This document shows positions 33,800-60,000 of a stretch of 64,000 nt of DNA, piece after piece. Position 1 is the first letter of the stretch. Every line of letters starts with the position of its first letter. The DNA is from Asterias amurensis (Eukaryota; Echinodermata; Asteroidea; Forcipulatida; Asteriidae): the NCBI RefSeq assembly GCF_032118995.1, contig NC_092651.1, positions 19,700,349 through 19,764,348 of the forward strand. The letters run 5' to 3'. The position numbers and the translations under genes are program-made. The notes beneath the pieces were generated by a model that saw only the letters and a program-made list of their open reading frames with translations, was not told the DNA's origin and did not search any database.

Positions 33800-36700
33800 A
33801 GGTAAGAGTTCGCAATTGCAAGCGGTAATACTATAAAGAGGTCGTTTTGATAAGGGGAAGTAATCCCTGATAAGTCTATGTGTGTTTGTTTTTATCCAAC
33901 ATAATCTTAAAAGTGCTGCCACAGGTTACGTACAACCATTTCTTTCCCCCGTGACATCAGTAAGGGCCTAGACTTGACTCAAGTCCCAATCTCGCGTATT
34001 TTTTTTCTGTGAGGACGCACTGCTATAATAACCGGCTTGTTTTGATAGTTGGCGTGATATGATTAGGGACCTCTCGCGCGAGCACCAAGCAACTTAGAGG
34101 CTAGACTGGTCCCTTGTCCTTGGACAGGTATTGGCTTAGCACGTATACACATGTACGTCGATTTTACCTGCGAATCCCCAGAACCACGAAGACCATGTAA
34201 AATGATGCGAGGTCAAATGTGATTTTGTAAGTAGGCTCAACAGCAGATCTCTGGCGTAATTCACGAGTTCATGCTGTATACATTGATGGCATATGAGTTT
34301 CAAACATTGTCTTGCGATCCCTAAGAAAACAAAATGTGAAAACTCACGAAAAGACTTTCGAACAAAACCATAGAGCAAGGGACACAACATCTGTCATTTT
34401 CCTCATTTCTGTAGACATAGTTTTGTGTATGTGTTACAAACCATCTTATTTTGGACTGTGTATAGGGTTAGATTCTTCATGAGTTAGATTCTCGTCATTC
34501 TTTGGCCATCGAGATTGCCTGGAGCTGGTTACCCGTAAATTGCCTCGTGTGATATAGCCCTTGCGTTCACCCTACCGCTATAGACAGAAAAAAAGGCTGT
34601 ATCTCAATTGGTAGAGCGTCAGCATGTTAATTTGAACCACCAGGTTCAAGTCCCTCTCTTTGTTTGTTCCACCCACAATTATTTTAAAGTTACCAAAAAA
34701 AAGTCCGTTTCCCTGGTTTCCCTGGCCTCCAGGAAGACGATCAGAGCACACTGTTGAGTTGACAACCACCGAACTTTCAAAACCAACACTACCCAAAATA
34801 TACTTTTACTGGTGGTGCTACCGCAAACCTCGACCCTTCTTTCGTTAGACATCTGGACCAAGGTAAACATTAAAATAAAGTGGCTTCAAGCCACTTGATG
34901 GTATCCTCATCAACTTCAAGGGTCAATGAGTCCCTGCTCGCCCTTTGGTGGTTTAAAGTCAGGGCAGTCATTATGAATGACTCGACTAAAAAAAAAACCC
35001 AAAACAACAACCCGTTTTTCTCTTACAAATTATTTCACTTGGTACATTATTAAACAAGACTGACAGGACGAGTGTGCCAAGGTATAAGCGGTTTGACAAT
35101 GTTGACCATCGGCCAGTGCCCCCATAACCCCTTCACGACCCAGCCATAGAGTTGACTGTGTCAGCGAAACACTGTGCTATCTTTAGAATTAATCCTCTCT
35201 AAAAACAAACGCGAATTACGTAATTAATTGATAAATTTCTGACTAAAATTGCCAAATGTTTGAAGTTGGATCAAGATTTTGAGGGTTCCACATTATGTGT
35301 GGCCATGGTGAAGGCTTGCTGATATATGGTGCGCCTTTCTTTAAAGGGACTGTCTGGGGTTAATAATTATTGGTATACAACAATTTAATTATGACAAAAT
35401 TATCAATTAATTTCGTCTGAAATGATGCCAAGGCTCTCGTGAAATAATTAAATGCGTTTCAACGAACTGGGCTCTGTAGACGACCTATTCAATATGAGAA
35501 ACATACAAAACAACTGTTTTGTGATGTATTCTGGAAAACTTAAAAAAAAAAAACTGTTTAACAACCTTTTTCAGGCACTTTAAATTAATTGTATTTAATT
35601 AACAAATTATTGTTGGTGTCCCCCCCCGTTAACAAATGAAGGTGCATCACTCCTAAAAACAGGTAGCCGATCGCTTTAAAAATGTATCGCCAAGTATGAG
35701 CAAAGTTCAACGATCAGAAAAGACAAAGAAAACAGTATATACAAAAGAAGCAAAATTAGAAGACAAAAATACAGAATGAAGGCTGCAAAACAACCAGGCA
35801 TCCCACACCTGTATTTCTTATTCTTCTGTATTATTTGATAGCTTTGTTTAAAATTCGTGTATAAATTAATCCCAGAAAAATTAAAATTTGGGGTGCGGGA
35901 TCAGTCCAAACCTTTGAGGGGGATCTGTTCATATTTTGCCCGTGCTTCTACTGACTGAGTTCATGCTCCGACACGATCCGTCTTTCTCTAATCTCGGCAG
36001 AAATATCAAAGTCCAATTCCTTATCTTAGGAACAGGATCATAAAAGAACCGCCTTTTAAAACATCTACTCATAACTACAAGTACATCAACGTCATAATCG
36101 AACCAGAATTGCCGGTAGCTAGTTGATGAGAACAATAACACCTCTTCAGAAGTTTGGACACGGTTGGATTTATGGTGTCGTGGATTTGATTGTAAAGAAA
36201 ACTTTCTGACAGTAAAGTGATAAGGATAGTTGCAGTATTTTAATAAAGGTAAGCTAATTAGTTTCAGATGCTGGATAATGAATGGTAATAATTTAATCAG
36301 ATTGATCTGCCATTAACCATGTGTTAAGGTGACACGGCTTCAACTTTACCAGGAAGTCACTCTACTATAAAAAAAAATAATAATAAAAAAAAAAGAAAAA
36401 TAAAAGTGGGAAACATCAATCCATCGTCTTAACTATAAGAGATAGGCCTACTAAACAAGAACAGCATTTGCCTAAATAAAGTCACGAAAAATGATGCGTA
36501 TCCAAAATAAGATACAAAAACAGGGCAAGATTTCGTGTAAAATATACAAGTACAACTTGTTTGCTTTGTTTTGGACAAATACAGAAAGAAAGAACGAACG
36601 AACAAACCAACAATTTAATTAGCATTAATAATATTAAACAAACTACCCTTTTAATGTAGGCTAGGCCCCTACTGATTACTGATTTCATTTTATAACTTTG
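33800..36700. other. Intergenic region upstream of MFSD8
   Basis: Apart from one tRNA-like piece at 34590 and simple A-rich tracts near 36369-36405, nothing is recognised. A non-coding first exon of MFSD8 could lie here. Confidence 0.45.
34590..34690 (+). repeat. Third tRNA-type SINE, copy
   Basis: TGTATCTCAATTGGTAGAGCG and CAGGTTCAAGTCCCTCTC. A similar B-box tail stands at 24060-24125. Confidence 0.65.
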
Positions 36701-36714
36701 TCGTACCCTTACAC

Positions 36715-36800
36715 CGATGAGGCACTTTACTCGAAAAACACAAAGGGAAATAACTCAGGTGGGATTCGAAACCACGACCCATGCACCACTAGTGCATAAT
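36715..36800 (-). repeat. Second tRNA-type SINE, reverse, head only
   Basis: CTCAGGTGGGATTCGAAACC and CCGATGAGGCACTTTACTCG, about 50 bases upstream of the MFSD8 start codon. Confidence 0.6.
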
Positions 36801-36849
36801 TTTATGATTTCAATTGCTTGTTTTAACAGTTAATTTATAGGGTTTCAAG

Positions 36850-48993
<12,144 letters not shown>

Positions 48994-49704
48994 ATTCATG
49001 GGATTAGTTTGTGAAATTGCTGAAAGAATAAGCAGTGAGATTGGAAAGAGAAAATGTAACTAATGGGAGCTTCGCAGGCTTACTTCTGTGCCATCTAGTC
49101 TTTAACTGGGTGCCGTTCAAAATGTTGGGTTTTGCTCATGGACAATGCCTTTCACAACAGGGTTATTCCACATTTTTAAGGAAGTTGAGCTAGGAGTATT
49201 TTTTAGAGGAAACTCGTACACAAGTGAGATCTTTTTTGGGACAAGGTGATGAGAGAAGTTGTGATCTCTAAGATCCAAAAAGCGTACACTGTTCATAAAT
49301 CATGAAAAGCTTTCAGTTTTACCTTATGTTGTGATTTTGTTTGATTACTTACGCCGGATTGTTGGTCGAGTTCAAGTGGGGTTTGTTAATTCATAAACTT
49401 GCAAATTGTTCTGATCAATATTTTACTTTTTTTTTTATTGTTTATAAAAATATTAAAACGATTTTTCATTACTACTACTCAGTTAAATGTGCAGAAAGTT
49501 TGAAACGCAATGAGCATTTGTTTTCACATATTATATCTGTAACATAATGAAACATATTAGTTTTTTGCGGAACCACCATTGGAGACTATTGAAAAGTTTA
49601 ATAAGTCAGGTAATATGGTTAGGTTTGGGGACTCAATCTCTCAAAATGACCAAACTAAGATTTGCAGTTGCCAATGCTGTCAGGTGAATTGAGCCAATGG
49701 TGTT

Positions 49705-49900
49705 TAAAGGAACATGTTGCCTTGGATCGGTCGAGTTGGCGTTTTAAAAGCGTTTGTAATCGTTTGTTATAAAATGCATATGATTAGAAACATGTTTTAA
49801 AAGTAGAATATAATGATCCACACAAGTATCACTCGAAATTATGTGGTATTCCTATTACCTCGTCGAAAAATACGGGCGGCCATTTATGGGAGTCAACTTT
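49705..49900. repeat. Half copy of the 4113-4505 foldback
   Basis: Only the left arm, from TTTAAAGGAACATGTTGCC to GGCGGCCATTTATGGGAGTCA. It lies in the MFSD8 3' flank. Confidence 0.8.
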
Positions 49901-50592
49901 TTGAATTATATGCTTTTTAATTCTCATGTTCTTGTATATAAAATATTTAAAATCTCTTTGCAGGGTTGAAACGCACATTCTTAAAGAAGTATATTATAAG
50001 ACCTAAAAGTATCAGTGAAGGACTGAAGATTTTAATATCAAATTTTACCTAATTTAGTTTTTTCAAAAATATTAGAAAATCTATTTATAATGTGAACAAA
50101 AAACAGTTCTGTCTTAAAGTTTTCAAGGAAATTTTTTTTTTACTTAACAAATGGTGTATACCAAAGAAATTAATACTTGATCTATGTACACATCAGCAAT
50201 AAAAGAGTTCAAATGTTTGATCCACAAATCTCTGTAATGGAATGACTGAGTAAAGTTTTGACTTTTTGACTACTAATACTTTATTCACAGCCATGGAGTT
50301 CTACAATTTAACTTGAGGGAGCTCTCGTTATTCCACACGCGTAAACCGCACTGTCCATGAACAGGCATGAACCCCTAGATGTCCACACTTACAAAATTGT
50401 GATTGTTTGAACTAGTGCATATCTTGTGTTATAGGATGGGTCGGCACCATGTTCTTAATGGCCACAAATACTTTTTGTTTAGCCGTGTTGTGTTGTTTGC
50501 ACTGACCGTTGTTCAATAAGTCAAACTTACACATCATTGTAAGACTTATTTAAAAAAGTCTGGTGACATAAGAATTATGCATTATTGCCAAG

Positions 50593-50598
50593 AATAAA
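50593..50598 (+). terminator. Candidate MFSD8 polyadenylation signal
   Basis: AATAAA about 1.6 kb after the MFSD8 stop and just before the convergent ALG8 end. Another AATAAA is at 50198-50203; which is used cannot be told. Confidence 0.35.
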
Positions 50599-50716
50599 AT
50601 TTCCTTCTTTGTTATGCCGTCATAGTGCTGCTTGACAAATTACAAAACTTAAAAATAAAAGATGATTTTATTAAATCCCATGACATCAAATCAATTTTGA
50701 TATAAGTTTTCCAAGA

Positions 50717-50722
50717 TTTATT
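50717..50722 (-). terminator. Candidate ALG8 polyadenylation signal
   Basis: TTTATT on the plus strand reads AATAAA on the minus strand, about 50 bases after the ALG8 stop codon. Confidence 0.5.
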
Positions 50723-50769
50723 GTGACCATTTTCTTCTGACAATATTCAAGTTTCTACTTGGAATGGTC

Positions 50770-51013
50770 TTATCTCCCACCTCCCCTACCCAAAGTTATA
50801 ATGTTAAACTTCAACCATGCATAGCCGACACCGAGGGCACAATATGCCGACGTTAGCATTAGTGGCAAGAATTCATAGCGCTGAAGCGCGGGTACCATAT
50901 CGTGGATGAGATTCTTGTATATGAAGAGGGGTACCAGGCCGAGGAGGTACAGGGACTCTACCGGTGAGAGATGCGGTAGGTGTGGCAACAAGAAGGCAGA
51001 CTTGGCAGAGTAT
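50770..51013 (-). CDS. ALG8: ALG8 terminal exon
   Basis: Acceptor [22 protein letters not shown] then [19 protein letters not shown] matches the human C-terminus. It ends RGGGR and a stop; there is no KK-type retrieval signal. Confidence 0.92.
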
Positions 51014-54000
51014 CTGTAGATGAAGAAAATCGGGTTAATTGACGTCAATGAGTCGGAATGAAGACTCTATAAGACAAATTTGATTTCATTTCAATTATTA
51101 ATTCTGGTTGTGAAGCCAATGACTCTCAGAAAAGCAAACTTACATCATTGTACTAGCCAAGAGCTTAACAGATAGAAGACAAGGAAGGATTTTTCAGTTT
51201 TAGATGAACATGTAGAAAGAAAACCTTATATGATTATTCAAGGGAAAACCCAAGCAGTCAGGCAGGGACTGAAAACCCAGTCCACATGGTGCCCCCGTTG
51301 GGATTTGAACCGGGGTCCTAGAGGTAGAAGGCAAGGCAAGATATCACTTTGCCAACCTGACGCGCATAAACAAAGATACACGCGTTGTGTTTCACTGAAA
51401 GTGACCTCTATAAAATATTGTCATGTTGTTCTATGTGTATTTATGCTGTCCGCAAAAGGCTCCAAGAAAAAAAGTTTGGACTGACAGTCAGTGTAAGACC
51501 TCTTGAGGAGAAGAGAGTATGTTTGTAATGAACATGTTATTGGTTTGACTTCGTGTAATATCAAATCATAGCCCATAAAGCTGATACATGTAGTTAGAAT
51601 GTTAAAGGCAGTGGACACTATTTGTAATTAGTCAAAATAATTATTAGCATAAAACCTTACTCTGTTACAAGTAATGGGGAGAGGTTGATAGTATAAAATG
51701 GTGTGAGAATTGGCTCCCTCTGAAATGACGTGGTTTTTGGGAAAGAAGTAATTTTCCATGAATTTGATTTTGAGACCTCCGATTTAGAATTTGAGGTCAC
51801 GAAATCAAGCATCCGAATGCACACAACTTCGTGTGACAAGGGTGTTTTATCTTTCATTATTATCTCGCAACTTCGACGACCAATTGAGCTCAAACTTTCA
51901 CAGGTTTGTTATTTTATGCATATGTTGAGATACACTAAGTGAAAAGACTGGTCTTTGACATTTACCAATAGTGTCCAGTGTCTTTTAAAGAACTCGTGCT
52001 TTATAATGAACACGGCTCTTACACAGCAAAATTCCAGAGAAACAGACGTTGTGCTTCAAACATTTTTATCCTTCGTCATTGGGCCACTTATTTCATTCTG
52101 TAAACCATCACAGCTTCCCATGGAGTATCATCAGCCTGTGCTGCCTAAATGTAGCGCACTAAGCTCTAACAATCTCAAGAACCATCTCTGTCCTCACAGG
52201 ATGAGAAGCAATTATAGTTAAAGGAACGTGACAGAATTTGTTTTTGCTAACAAATCAGTTGCTGGCAGTGTAAGCATTTTATGTCATCCACCCTATACAT
52301 TAACTGATAAACCTGTAGAAGTTGCATAAGAGAATAGTGATAAACCGATTGCAAATTTTGCATTGCATCAATGTCCAAACAAAAATGAATAAATCGCTCA
52401 CTGAGCGATAAACTCCAAACGCAAAATTATATTTTTTATTTCTTATCAAATATGACATTTCAGACAGAAATATTTCAAGGGATGTTTTCTACTATCATCA
52501 TCATCATTAGGCCGTGTAAGCTTTATGTAAATCTGTGATCATCACAATTTTTGTTTCTTACCAATTCCGTAACGTTCCTTAAAGCATCTTGCTCAAGGAC
52601 ACAAGTGTCAAGACCAACGCACAAACCCACTCGGTCACAACACACTTTAAACATAGTAAATTTGACAAAAACCTACCTGTGAATATTTGTTGTACTGATG
52701 AAAGTAAAAATTGTGAAGGCTAACATAAGACACACTTTTATTGGTGTTTCTGTGAAGGGAAGACAAATAAATACAACATCACTGATTGATTAATTTGAAT
52801 TTTAATCATAATGCTGTGAACAAAAGTGATCAAACTAGCGCCCACACAATAATTTCTTCCCCCAATGGGCAGCTCTTATTGGCTAAATGTTACTTCACCA
52901 AACAATCCACCAAGCGGATTTGGCAAATCCAGAGAGGGCATGCGAATCACGGAGCGGTCACAGCCCGCTGTACCCAATTTGCATAGAACAGTTCTCGGGG
53001 AGCCATCCCACCTGGTAAGTCTGCAACGCATGAGGGCGCCACCCATAATGTGTTCAGCAGAGTGTAAAGCATTTTGATTGCAATGCGATAAAATTAATTT
53101 CTATGGGCCATAAATGATCATCAGTGCAGAACTCAGTCCGTAATGTTATGCATATGTTAAGATACACCAAGTATACAACAAATACCAATAGTGTCCTTTG
53201 TCTTTAGACGAAGTGCAAGAGAGTTCACATTTCAAAAACTACAGAGACTTAAGATGGTCCAGATGAACTCACCATTCTGTGTAAAGAGCAGAGGGAACAG
53301 GGAGTAGTGGCCAACTGTTGACACAATCAAGAACACTTGGGCATCCTTCAAACTCTCCATGGCCAAGAGGCTGACAAGTCAAACAAAATGAAACGCCAAT
53401 AAAATAAAAAAACTTGTTGTATTTACCCTGGCTTCTTGCAGATCTTACAAAAGTTTTGAGATCATTTTTTTTACCAATTCAAATGCAGGACTCAATACGA
53501 ATGCAGTACTCATTTGTCTTTTGAGTCAGACTAATGTGCAGAATTTTGTTAAAAATCAAAAATCTATTTTGGCAGTACATCACACAAGACATACCACAAC
53601 AGTCATTTGGTACACTGTAAATCTGTTTAGTACATTGTAAAAATTTTTTTTAAAATAAAATTCTTTATCCCCGATGCAAGTTTAACATCTCTTATATCGT
53701 TGTGGTACCCGCTGCCAAAACATAGGATTTGAACTGCCTCTAGCTGCCGGGCAACCTCGTTAGTCTAGTTGGTAAGACACTGCTCTAGAATTGCAAGGGT
53801 TGTGGGTTCGAATCCCACCCGAGTAACATGTCTGTGATGTTTTTTCACAGAACTTGGGAAAGTACTGAGTATAGTATGGGTAAAAAAAAACAATAAAAAA
53901 ACATTGTTGTAAATCCGTTCATTGTGCCGTAAGATCCCCATCAGTCACTCTGAATTACAGTCGTAAATAAACAAACTATACAGGCCATGAAATATCTCAT

Positions 54001-57000
54001 GACACCTACAGCAATTGCCATGATGCCCTGTGCTTTCACTGTGGTGCCTTTTGCAAGGTTCCGAAGCAAAATTTACACTTTCTTCAGAAGTTCCCCTTAC
54101 CAGAAGAAAATTGCTAGTGCCTCTTCGCGAGCAAGGTTATAATGACACAGAGATTTTCTTGTCTTTCTATTTACCTAAGTGGTATGATAACAAGCAAGAT
54201 GGCTTTTTCATGTACGTGATATCCAAACATGAAAGAGCTGTAGGCACATAGAACAAGGCATCTTAGGAATCCCTTAGGTCCACTTGGATATCTCCAAAGA
54301 TGTAGCAAAGACGGCTGCAGAGGAATTAAATTAGAACAACATTACGGGAGAGGGAATGTCCACGTTTGGTAATTACTCAAAACAGATATCAACTTAAAAA
54401 CTGACTTGGTAACGAGCATTGGAGAGCTGTTGATAATATAAAACATTGTGCGAACTGGCTCCCTCTGAAGTAGCATAGACTTTGAGAAAGAGGTAATTTC
54501 TCACTGAAATAATAAAACACTTCTAGCCAGAAGTCTTTTATTCCTATCTGAAAGCACACAAAGTCGTCCAACAACAGTGTTTTTTCTCTCATCATTATTT
54601 TTCTTGCAACTTCGATGACCAATTTAGCTCAAATTTTCACAGGTTTGTTATTTTATGCTTATGTTGGGATACACCAAGTGAGAAGACTGGTCTTTGACAA
54701 TAACCGAACGTGTACCTTCCCTTTAAACGAAAGAGGCTAAAATAAAACACCCTTTACATCTGATAGCGTACACCTGTTATCGCTGTGTAATTCCTTTCTC
54801 AAAAAGTGGTCTTGATTGGATCATCATACAAAACCAGTAGGGCTGCTGACTGACCCAGCCAGATAAACGGTTTATGCATTAACAATAATGACTGAATTTA
54901 TAAATGTAAACACACCGACTGAGTGAAAAGGATGTATACTCTCCGAGTTCTTGTGGCCGGAACTCAGAAATTCATTAATGCAGTTTTCCCCGTAATAAGA
55001 AGAGTCAAAACTAACATCACTAAATTGTTGCATTACCCACTGCTAATAAACTGCCTCTGTATATAGAAAGGTTTGCCATGTAATGACTATCTCTAATGAG
55101 TGGGGGTGGTTCTGAAAGAACCGTTGGTTTCAACTCGACGTTTCGATCAGTATGCTCTGATCGTCTTCTGGAGAAAGCTGCCTATAGCCACCAGGCTAGC
55201 TTGTGGTCTAATAGTAAGACATCTGCTCTAGCGATGTTATGGTTGTGGGTTCCAATCCTACTTGAGTGATTTACGTGTGGATTTGTTAATAGATTTCAAG
55301 AAAGTACTGAGTACATCGGTGAAACTGATGCAAAACTTACATCTTTAAAAAGGTGATTTTAATTGATAACCATGATAACTTACTAATGCTGTTAGAGCTG
55401 TTAGTACTAAGGTAGCAATAGCAGGGACTGAGGGTAGAAAGATATGATGAAACTCTTGCACCAGTCCACCAGTCATAGATGCCCGACTCTTCTCTAGACT
55501 CTCATCAGACAATAAGTTAAATCTCTCACCTGTAAAGATGGAAAAACGTTGACAAAGGAGATGTCAAGTTAAGGTGTTTGGAGTTAGAAATCAGAATGAT
55601 GCATAAGGGTAGGGCCCTTAGCTTCCCACTCTTCGTTTGGTAGGCCACTAATAATAATAACAATAATAATAATAATAGTGGCTTCTTATATAGCGCTCAC
55701 GTCCGTCACACAGTGACGCTCATGGCGCTTCAACATTATACCCCTGGTCACTGGGCCTTAAAATCATTCCTTAAACCATCTCAGCTCCCTGGGGAGTATA
55801 CAGAGTATGTAGTGCAATCAAAGCTAATCAATCACAAGAACCAACTCTGCCCTCACAGGTACCCATTTAACCCTGGGTGGAGAGAACCAATTATAGTGAA
55901 TGCCTTGCTCAGGGATACAAGTGTCATGACCGGGATTCGAACCCACACTCTGCTGAACAGAATCACCAGAGCTTGAATTCGGTGCTCTTATCCGCTCGGC
56001 CCTCACTAGATGTTGTGGATCCTTGGAAGGGTACCGAAACCTTCTTTTGGCCCCACCCCTTCCATGGGAATAGAATGCTTTTAGCTGCCTCTAGCTAATG
56101 GGCAACCTCGGTAGTCTAGTTGGTAAGACACTGCTCTAGAATTGCAATGGTCGTGGGTTCGAATCCCACCTGAGTAACATGCCTGTGATATTTGTTCACA
56201 GGACTCATGAAAGTATCGAGTACACTGGTAACATGTTGAATGGCTTCTGACTGGCACCCCCGTAGATATTGATAAAACAGTGAGACCGCCAACCTTAGGG
56301 CTAGATAGCTCAGTTGGTAGAGCTCAGCACATTAATCCAGAGGTCACCTAGGTTCTAATCCCGATGTAGTAAATTTTTTCCAAAATAAATAAATAAATGA
56401 ATGTGAATATGTAAAATAAATGAAGGGTCTAAATTTAACTGATTAGCAAAAAAGACAGCTATTCTGTGTGAGGGAATTGAACCCAACGAACCTCTCCTCG
56501 ACATCCCCCGAACCCCTGAACTAAACATTTTTTTTTTAAGACAAGTTTAACATTCCTTCATGTTAAAACGGTCACTTTCTCTTCAAGAGCAAAAACAACA
56601 TTATAACACAAACATACAACAAACTCAAGAGTTGTTTTTCTTTAAAATAACACAGTATGTCCTCTTAGAGTATGTAGCTTGTGCAGCCAAGCACAAAGAA
56701 CAGGACTCTATTATTTACCCATGGGTGAGGACATGCGGCTATCGCTAAATTCCTCATGAAATTGTGACTTCAGGTTTAAATTGTGATTCACACACGCACT
56801 TGTACTAATGGTAGTGTGTTTTGAACATGTACTCAGAGCCAAGTGCTTGCACTTGTACTGGGCTGACTTTCACAAGTGCTGGTTTTTCACACTAGTGCTT
56901 TCATCAAAAGTGCGTTCGAACTACATTTGTGTGTGTGTGCACTGGTTGGGCGGGGGGGGGGGGGGGGGGGGGGGGGTGGTTGGATAATGTTCAACTACCT

Positions 57001-60000
57001 TTCCGGCACTCCTGGCACTGAATATTAAGTTTCAGTTAACATGGTTAAAGTAAGTTGCAGATGCCACCAGATGCCTGAAGATACAGATTCGTTGAATTTC
57101 TTCACAGAAATGTTGGCGAAAGGTTTATTGCATTTATAGTTGCCTTAACATAGTTGCCCAATTTCAACATAAAAATGTTGAATCACAAATATTGTATGTC
57201 TGGTCTACCTGTCCAATGCTAATTAAGAAAAGATGGTTCATTCATGTAGGTGGTGGCAGTTGTAACTGAATATCAGGGCTCAATTTCATAACGCATGTAA
57301 GCATACAAACCTGCTAAGCACAGAAATAAATTGCTTAGCAGAAATAGGTGATTCAGCCAAAATACCACACAGTTTACATAGCGACTGGTAACCCACTCAA
57401 TTCTTGCTTAGCAAAGAATCTTGCTAAGCAGATTTATTTACTTAACAACTTTATGACATTGGACCCTGATTGGTTTCTAAGCATAATTGCTATAGACTTA
57501 CCAGTCATAGAGGCCATTTTATCCAACATATTGTACAAGGCCCAGAAGTTCGGGGCCCAATAGGAATGGCACAGGCCGCGCTTGAAGGGGAAAAGTCTCG
57601 TCAGGACCTGCGGTAACTGGCCCTTGGGAACAAAAGATGATTGACATACAATGGTTAAAACACTTGCTTTCACAAAACTTATTTTAGTGTCTAAACAATA
57701 TCTGTACATTTATTGTCCTCTTTAGCTCTATCAACCGTTTTACTTGGTTGAAGCAAACAAGTTATAGCCAGTCACACGTAGGCTAATTCAAGGAATGTAT
57801 TGCACAACCAGTCAAACCACATCTGGGTGCTGCCTGCACGACTTAAGACGTCAAAGTACTTATATAAGTGTATATTGTTAGTGTAACATTGGTCATTGTT
57901 GGTAACCTAAATCCCAACAATTTAGACAGTGCGGTAATTTTGTTGTTTTATTGTGAGTGAAGGAGTGTGAAAGTGACTGCTAATGAAATCAGTAAAAACT
58001 TGGGCAGAACACCAACTGATCCTCTCAGACCAATCATTCTTATGCTAAGCTATGTTTAGTCCTTAAGCAGCTCTATCAATTTGAGCTTGGTGTGAACTAA
58101 ACAATATATTTAAAATAAAATAGCTACATTGTACACATTATATGTGAAATTGTGTATCCTGCAGAGTTTGATGCACTAATCATTTTACAAGGAAAACACA
58201 AAGGGAGTGCCTTAAACTTACCATGGCAATGAAGGGTCCAAACGAAGCAGCAAACACAGATATAACAATTCCTCCTAGTCCAACGAGTCTTAATGGAGAT
58301 AAACTAGTCCACTGTACCCCTCCATCTAAAATGTGTAAAATAAATCTTTATGTTAAATGGAAACTCTTGATTGCGATAAAAAGTGAAAAACAACTTAAAG
58401 TGATGATGATGATTCACAGTATTTGTATAGCGCCATATATCCATTTCAAAAACATTCAGGAGCGGTGAGCCTTTGATAATTACACCAACAATTAATGAAA
58501 ATAAAAAAGTTACTTGGGAAAGAGCGCTGGGGACACCCTTTGAAGTAATGTAGTTTTAGAGAAAGAGGTATTTATAACATCACCCCCAAATTTGAAACAA
58601 AACCAGTCTCAAACTAAGCAGTTTGCACCTGACCACCTAATATCTTCCCACTTTGTTGTTGTTGTTAATTTACACCTTTAAAAATCTAACCCCACTGTGT
58701 GGCCAACCAACCTGGATTACTTCTTGTGAAGCAGTAAGACCTCAGAAGGTAGATGAAGTAAGCTGGCGCAACGTACAAATAAATGTGCTTGAAGTTTAGC
58801 AGAACAGCAAACCAAAATGCACCCTCAAGGTTACGGCCCTGTTTGGGAAGAGTAAAACTTGATCATATCTGCTCGAGAATGAGAATAGGTTGTGGGGTTT
58901 GAATCCCACTCATGAGACCTGTAGAACCTGTAGATATTTCTGGTATGAAATCAAGAATGTCTCATAAAAGAAATTGTTGATCATAGCTGCTCAAGAATCT
59001 GAACAGGTGGTGGGTTCGCATCCCACTTATGTGACCTGTAGAACATGTAGATAATTCTTGTATGAAATCAAGGATGTCTCATAAGTGAACTTAATAATCA
59101 CTCTAACTCACATGCCTGGGAATACATACAACAAGGTGCTTTTTATGTGAAAAAGAAACACCTGGGCCCAATTTCATAGAGCTGCTAAGCACAAGAATTT
59201 GCTTAGCATGAAATTTCTTCCTCTTTAAAAACAGGATTACCAACCAAATTTCCAATTGATTTTCAGGATAAGCAAACAACAGCTGAATACCAGTAACAAG
59301 CAAAATGCATCAAATGTTGTTTTTTTCAAGGAAGAAATTTCATGCTCGGCAAACTGTTGTGCTTAGCAGCTCTATGAAATTAGGCCCTGGTTTAACTCCT
59401 ACACTTTCATGATATGTGTACTTGGTTATTTTACATGCAACACCAATCCTAGTACATGTCAGGAGACCTATGGCTTATTGTCACATCCAAAGGACAAAGC
59501 AATTATGGTGAAGGATCTTGCTCGAGAACACAAGTGTTACAATCGCGATTTGAACCTACACTGCTGATCAGAGAGACCTAAGCTTAGTACACTGCTCTGT
59601 CAAAATGATGGAAGAGTGTCCAGGGGCCGACACCTTTGAGTTGCAAATATAAAAGCCCAACATAAAAACCTCTACTACCAGTTTCATTTTCTGAAAGCGT
59701 ATTCTATCCCCTACGCAAATTTAACATCTATTGAAAAAGTATGGTTTAATGTAGGATGGGTCAGGAATGCCCACATGTATATGCTACAAATAGTTTTCAG
59801 TACTGGACACCAAGGCACAACAAAGAGAGAAAAATGAGCACAAACACAGTTACATATCCCTGTACTTTTGGGTGTCGTATGACGATAATTGGAAGTACAC
59901 TGAATACAATTCACTCTGACAACCACACAAACATGGCCATTATGAGTGTGTAACTGAAGAAATGCATTCGTTTCTACAGGAATTCTTTTTACGTGCCAAA

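Noticed and set aside
53756..53828. Possible genuine tRNA gene
   Set aside because: Good A and B boxes, but no proper acceptor-stem pairing, and several copies share a non-tRNA tail, so SINE is the better reading.
57617..57622. Nearer acceptor for the ALG8 QLPQV exon
   Set aside because: In frame, but it would drop one residue relative to the human spacing and the pyrimidine tract fits the earlier AAG better; kept as an alternative only.
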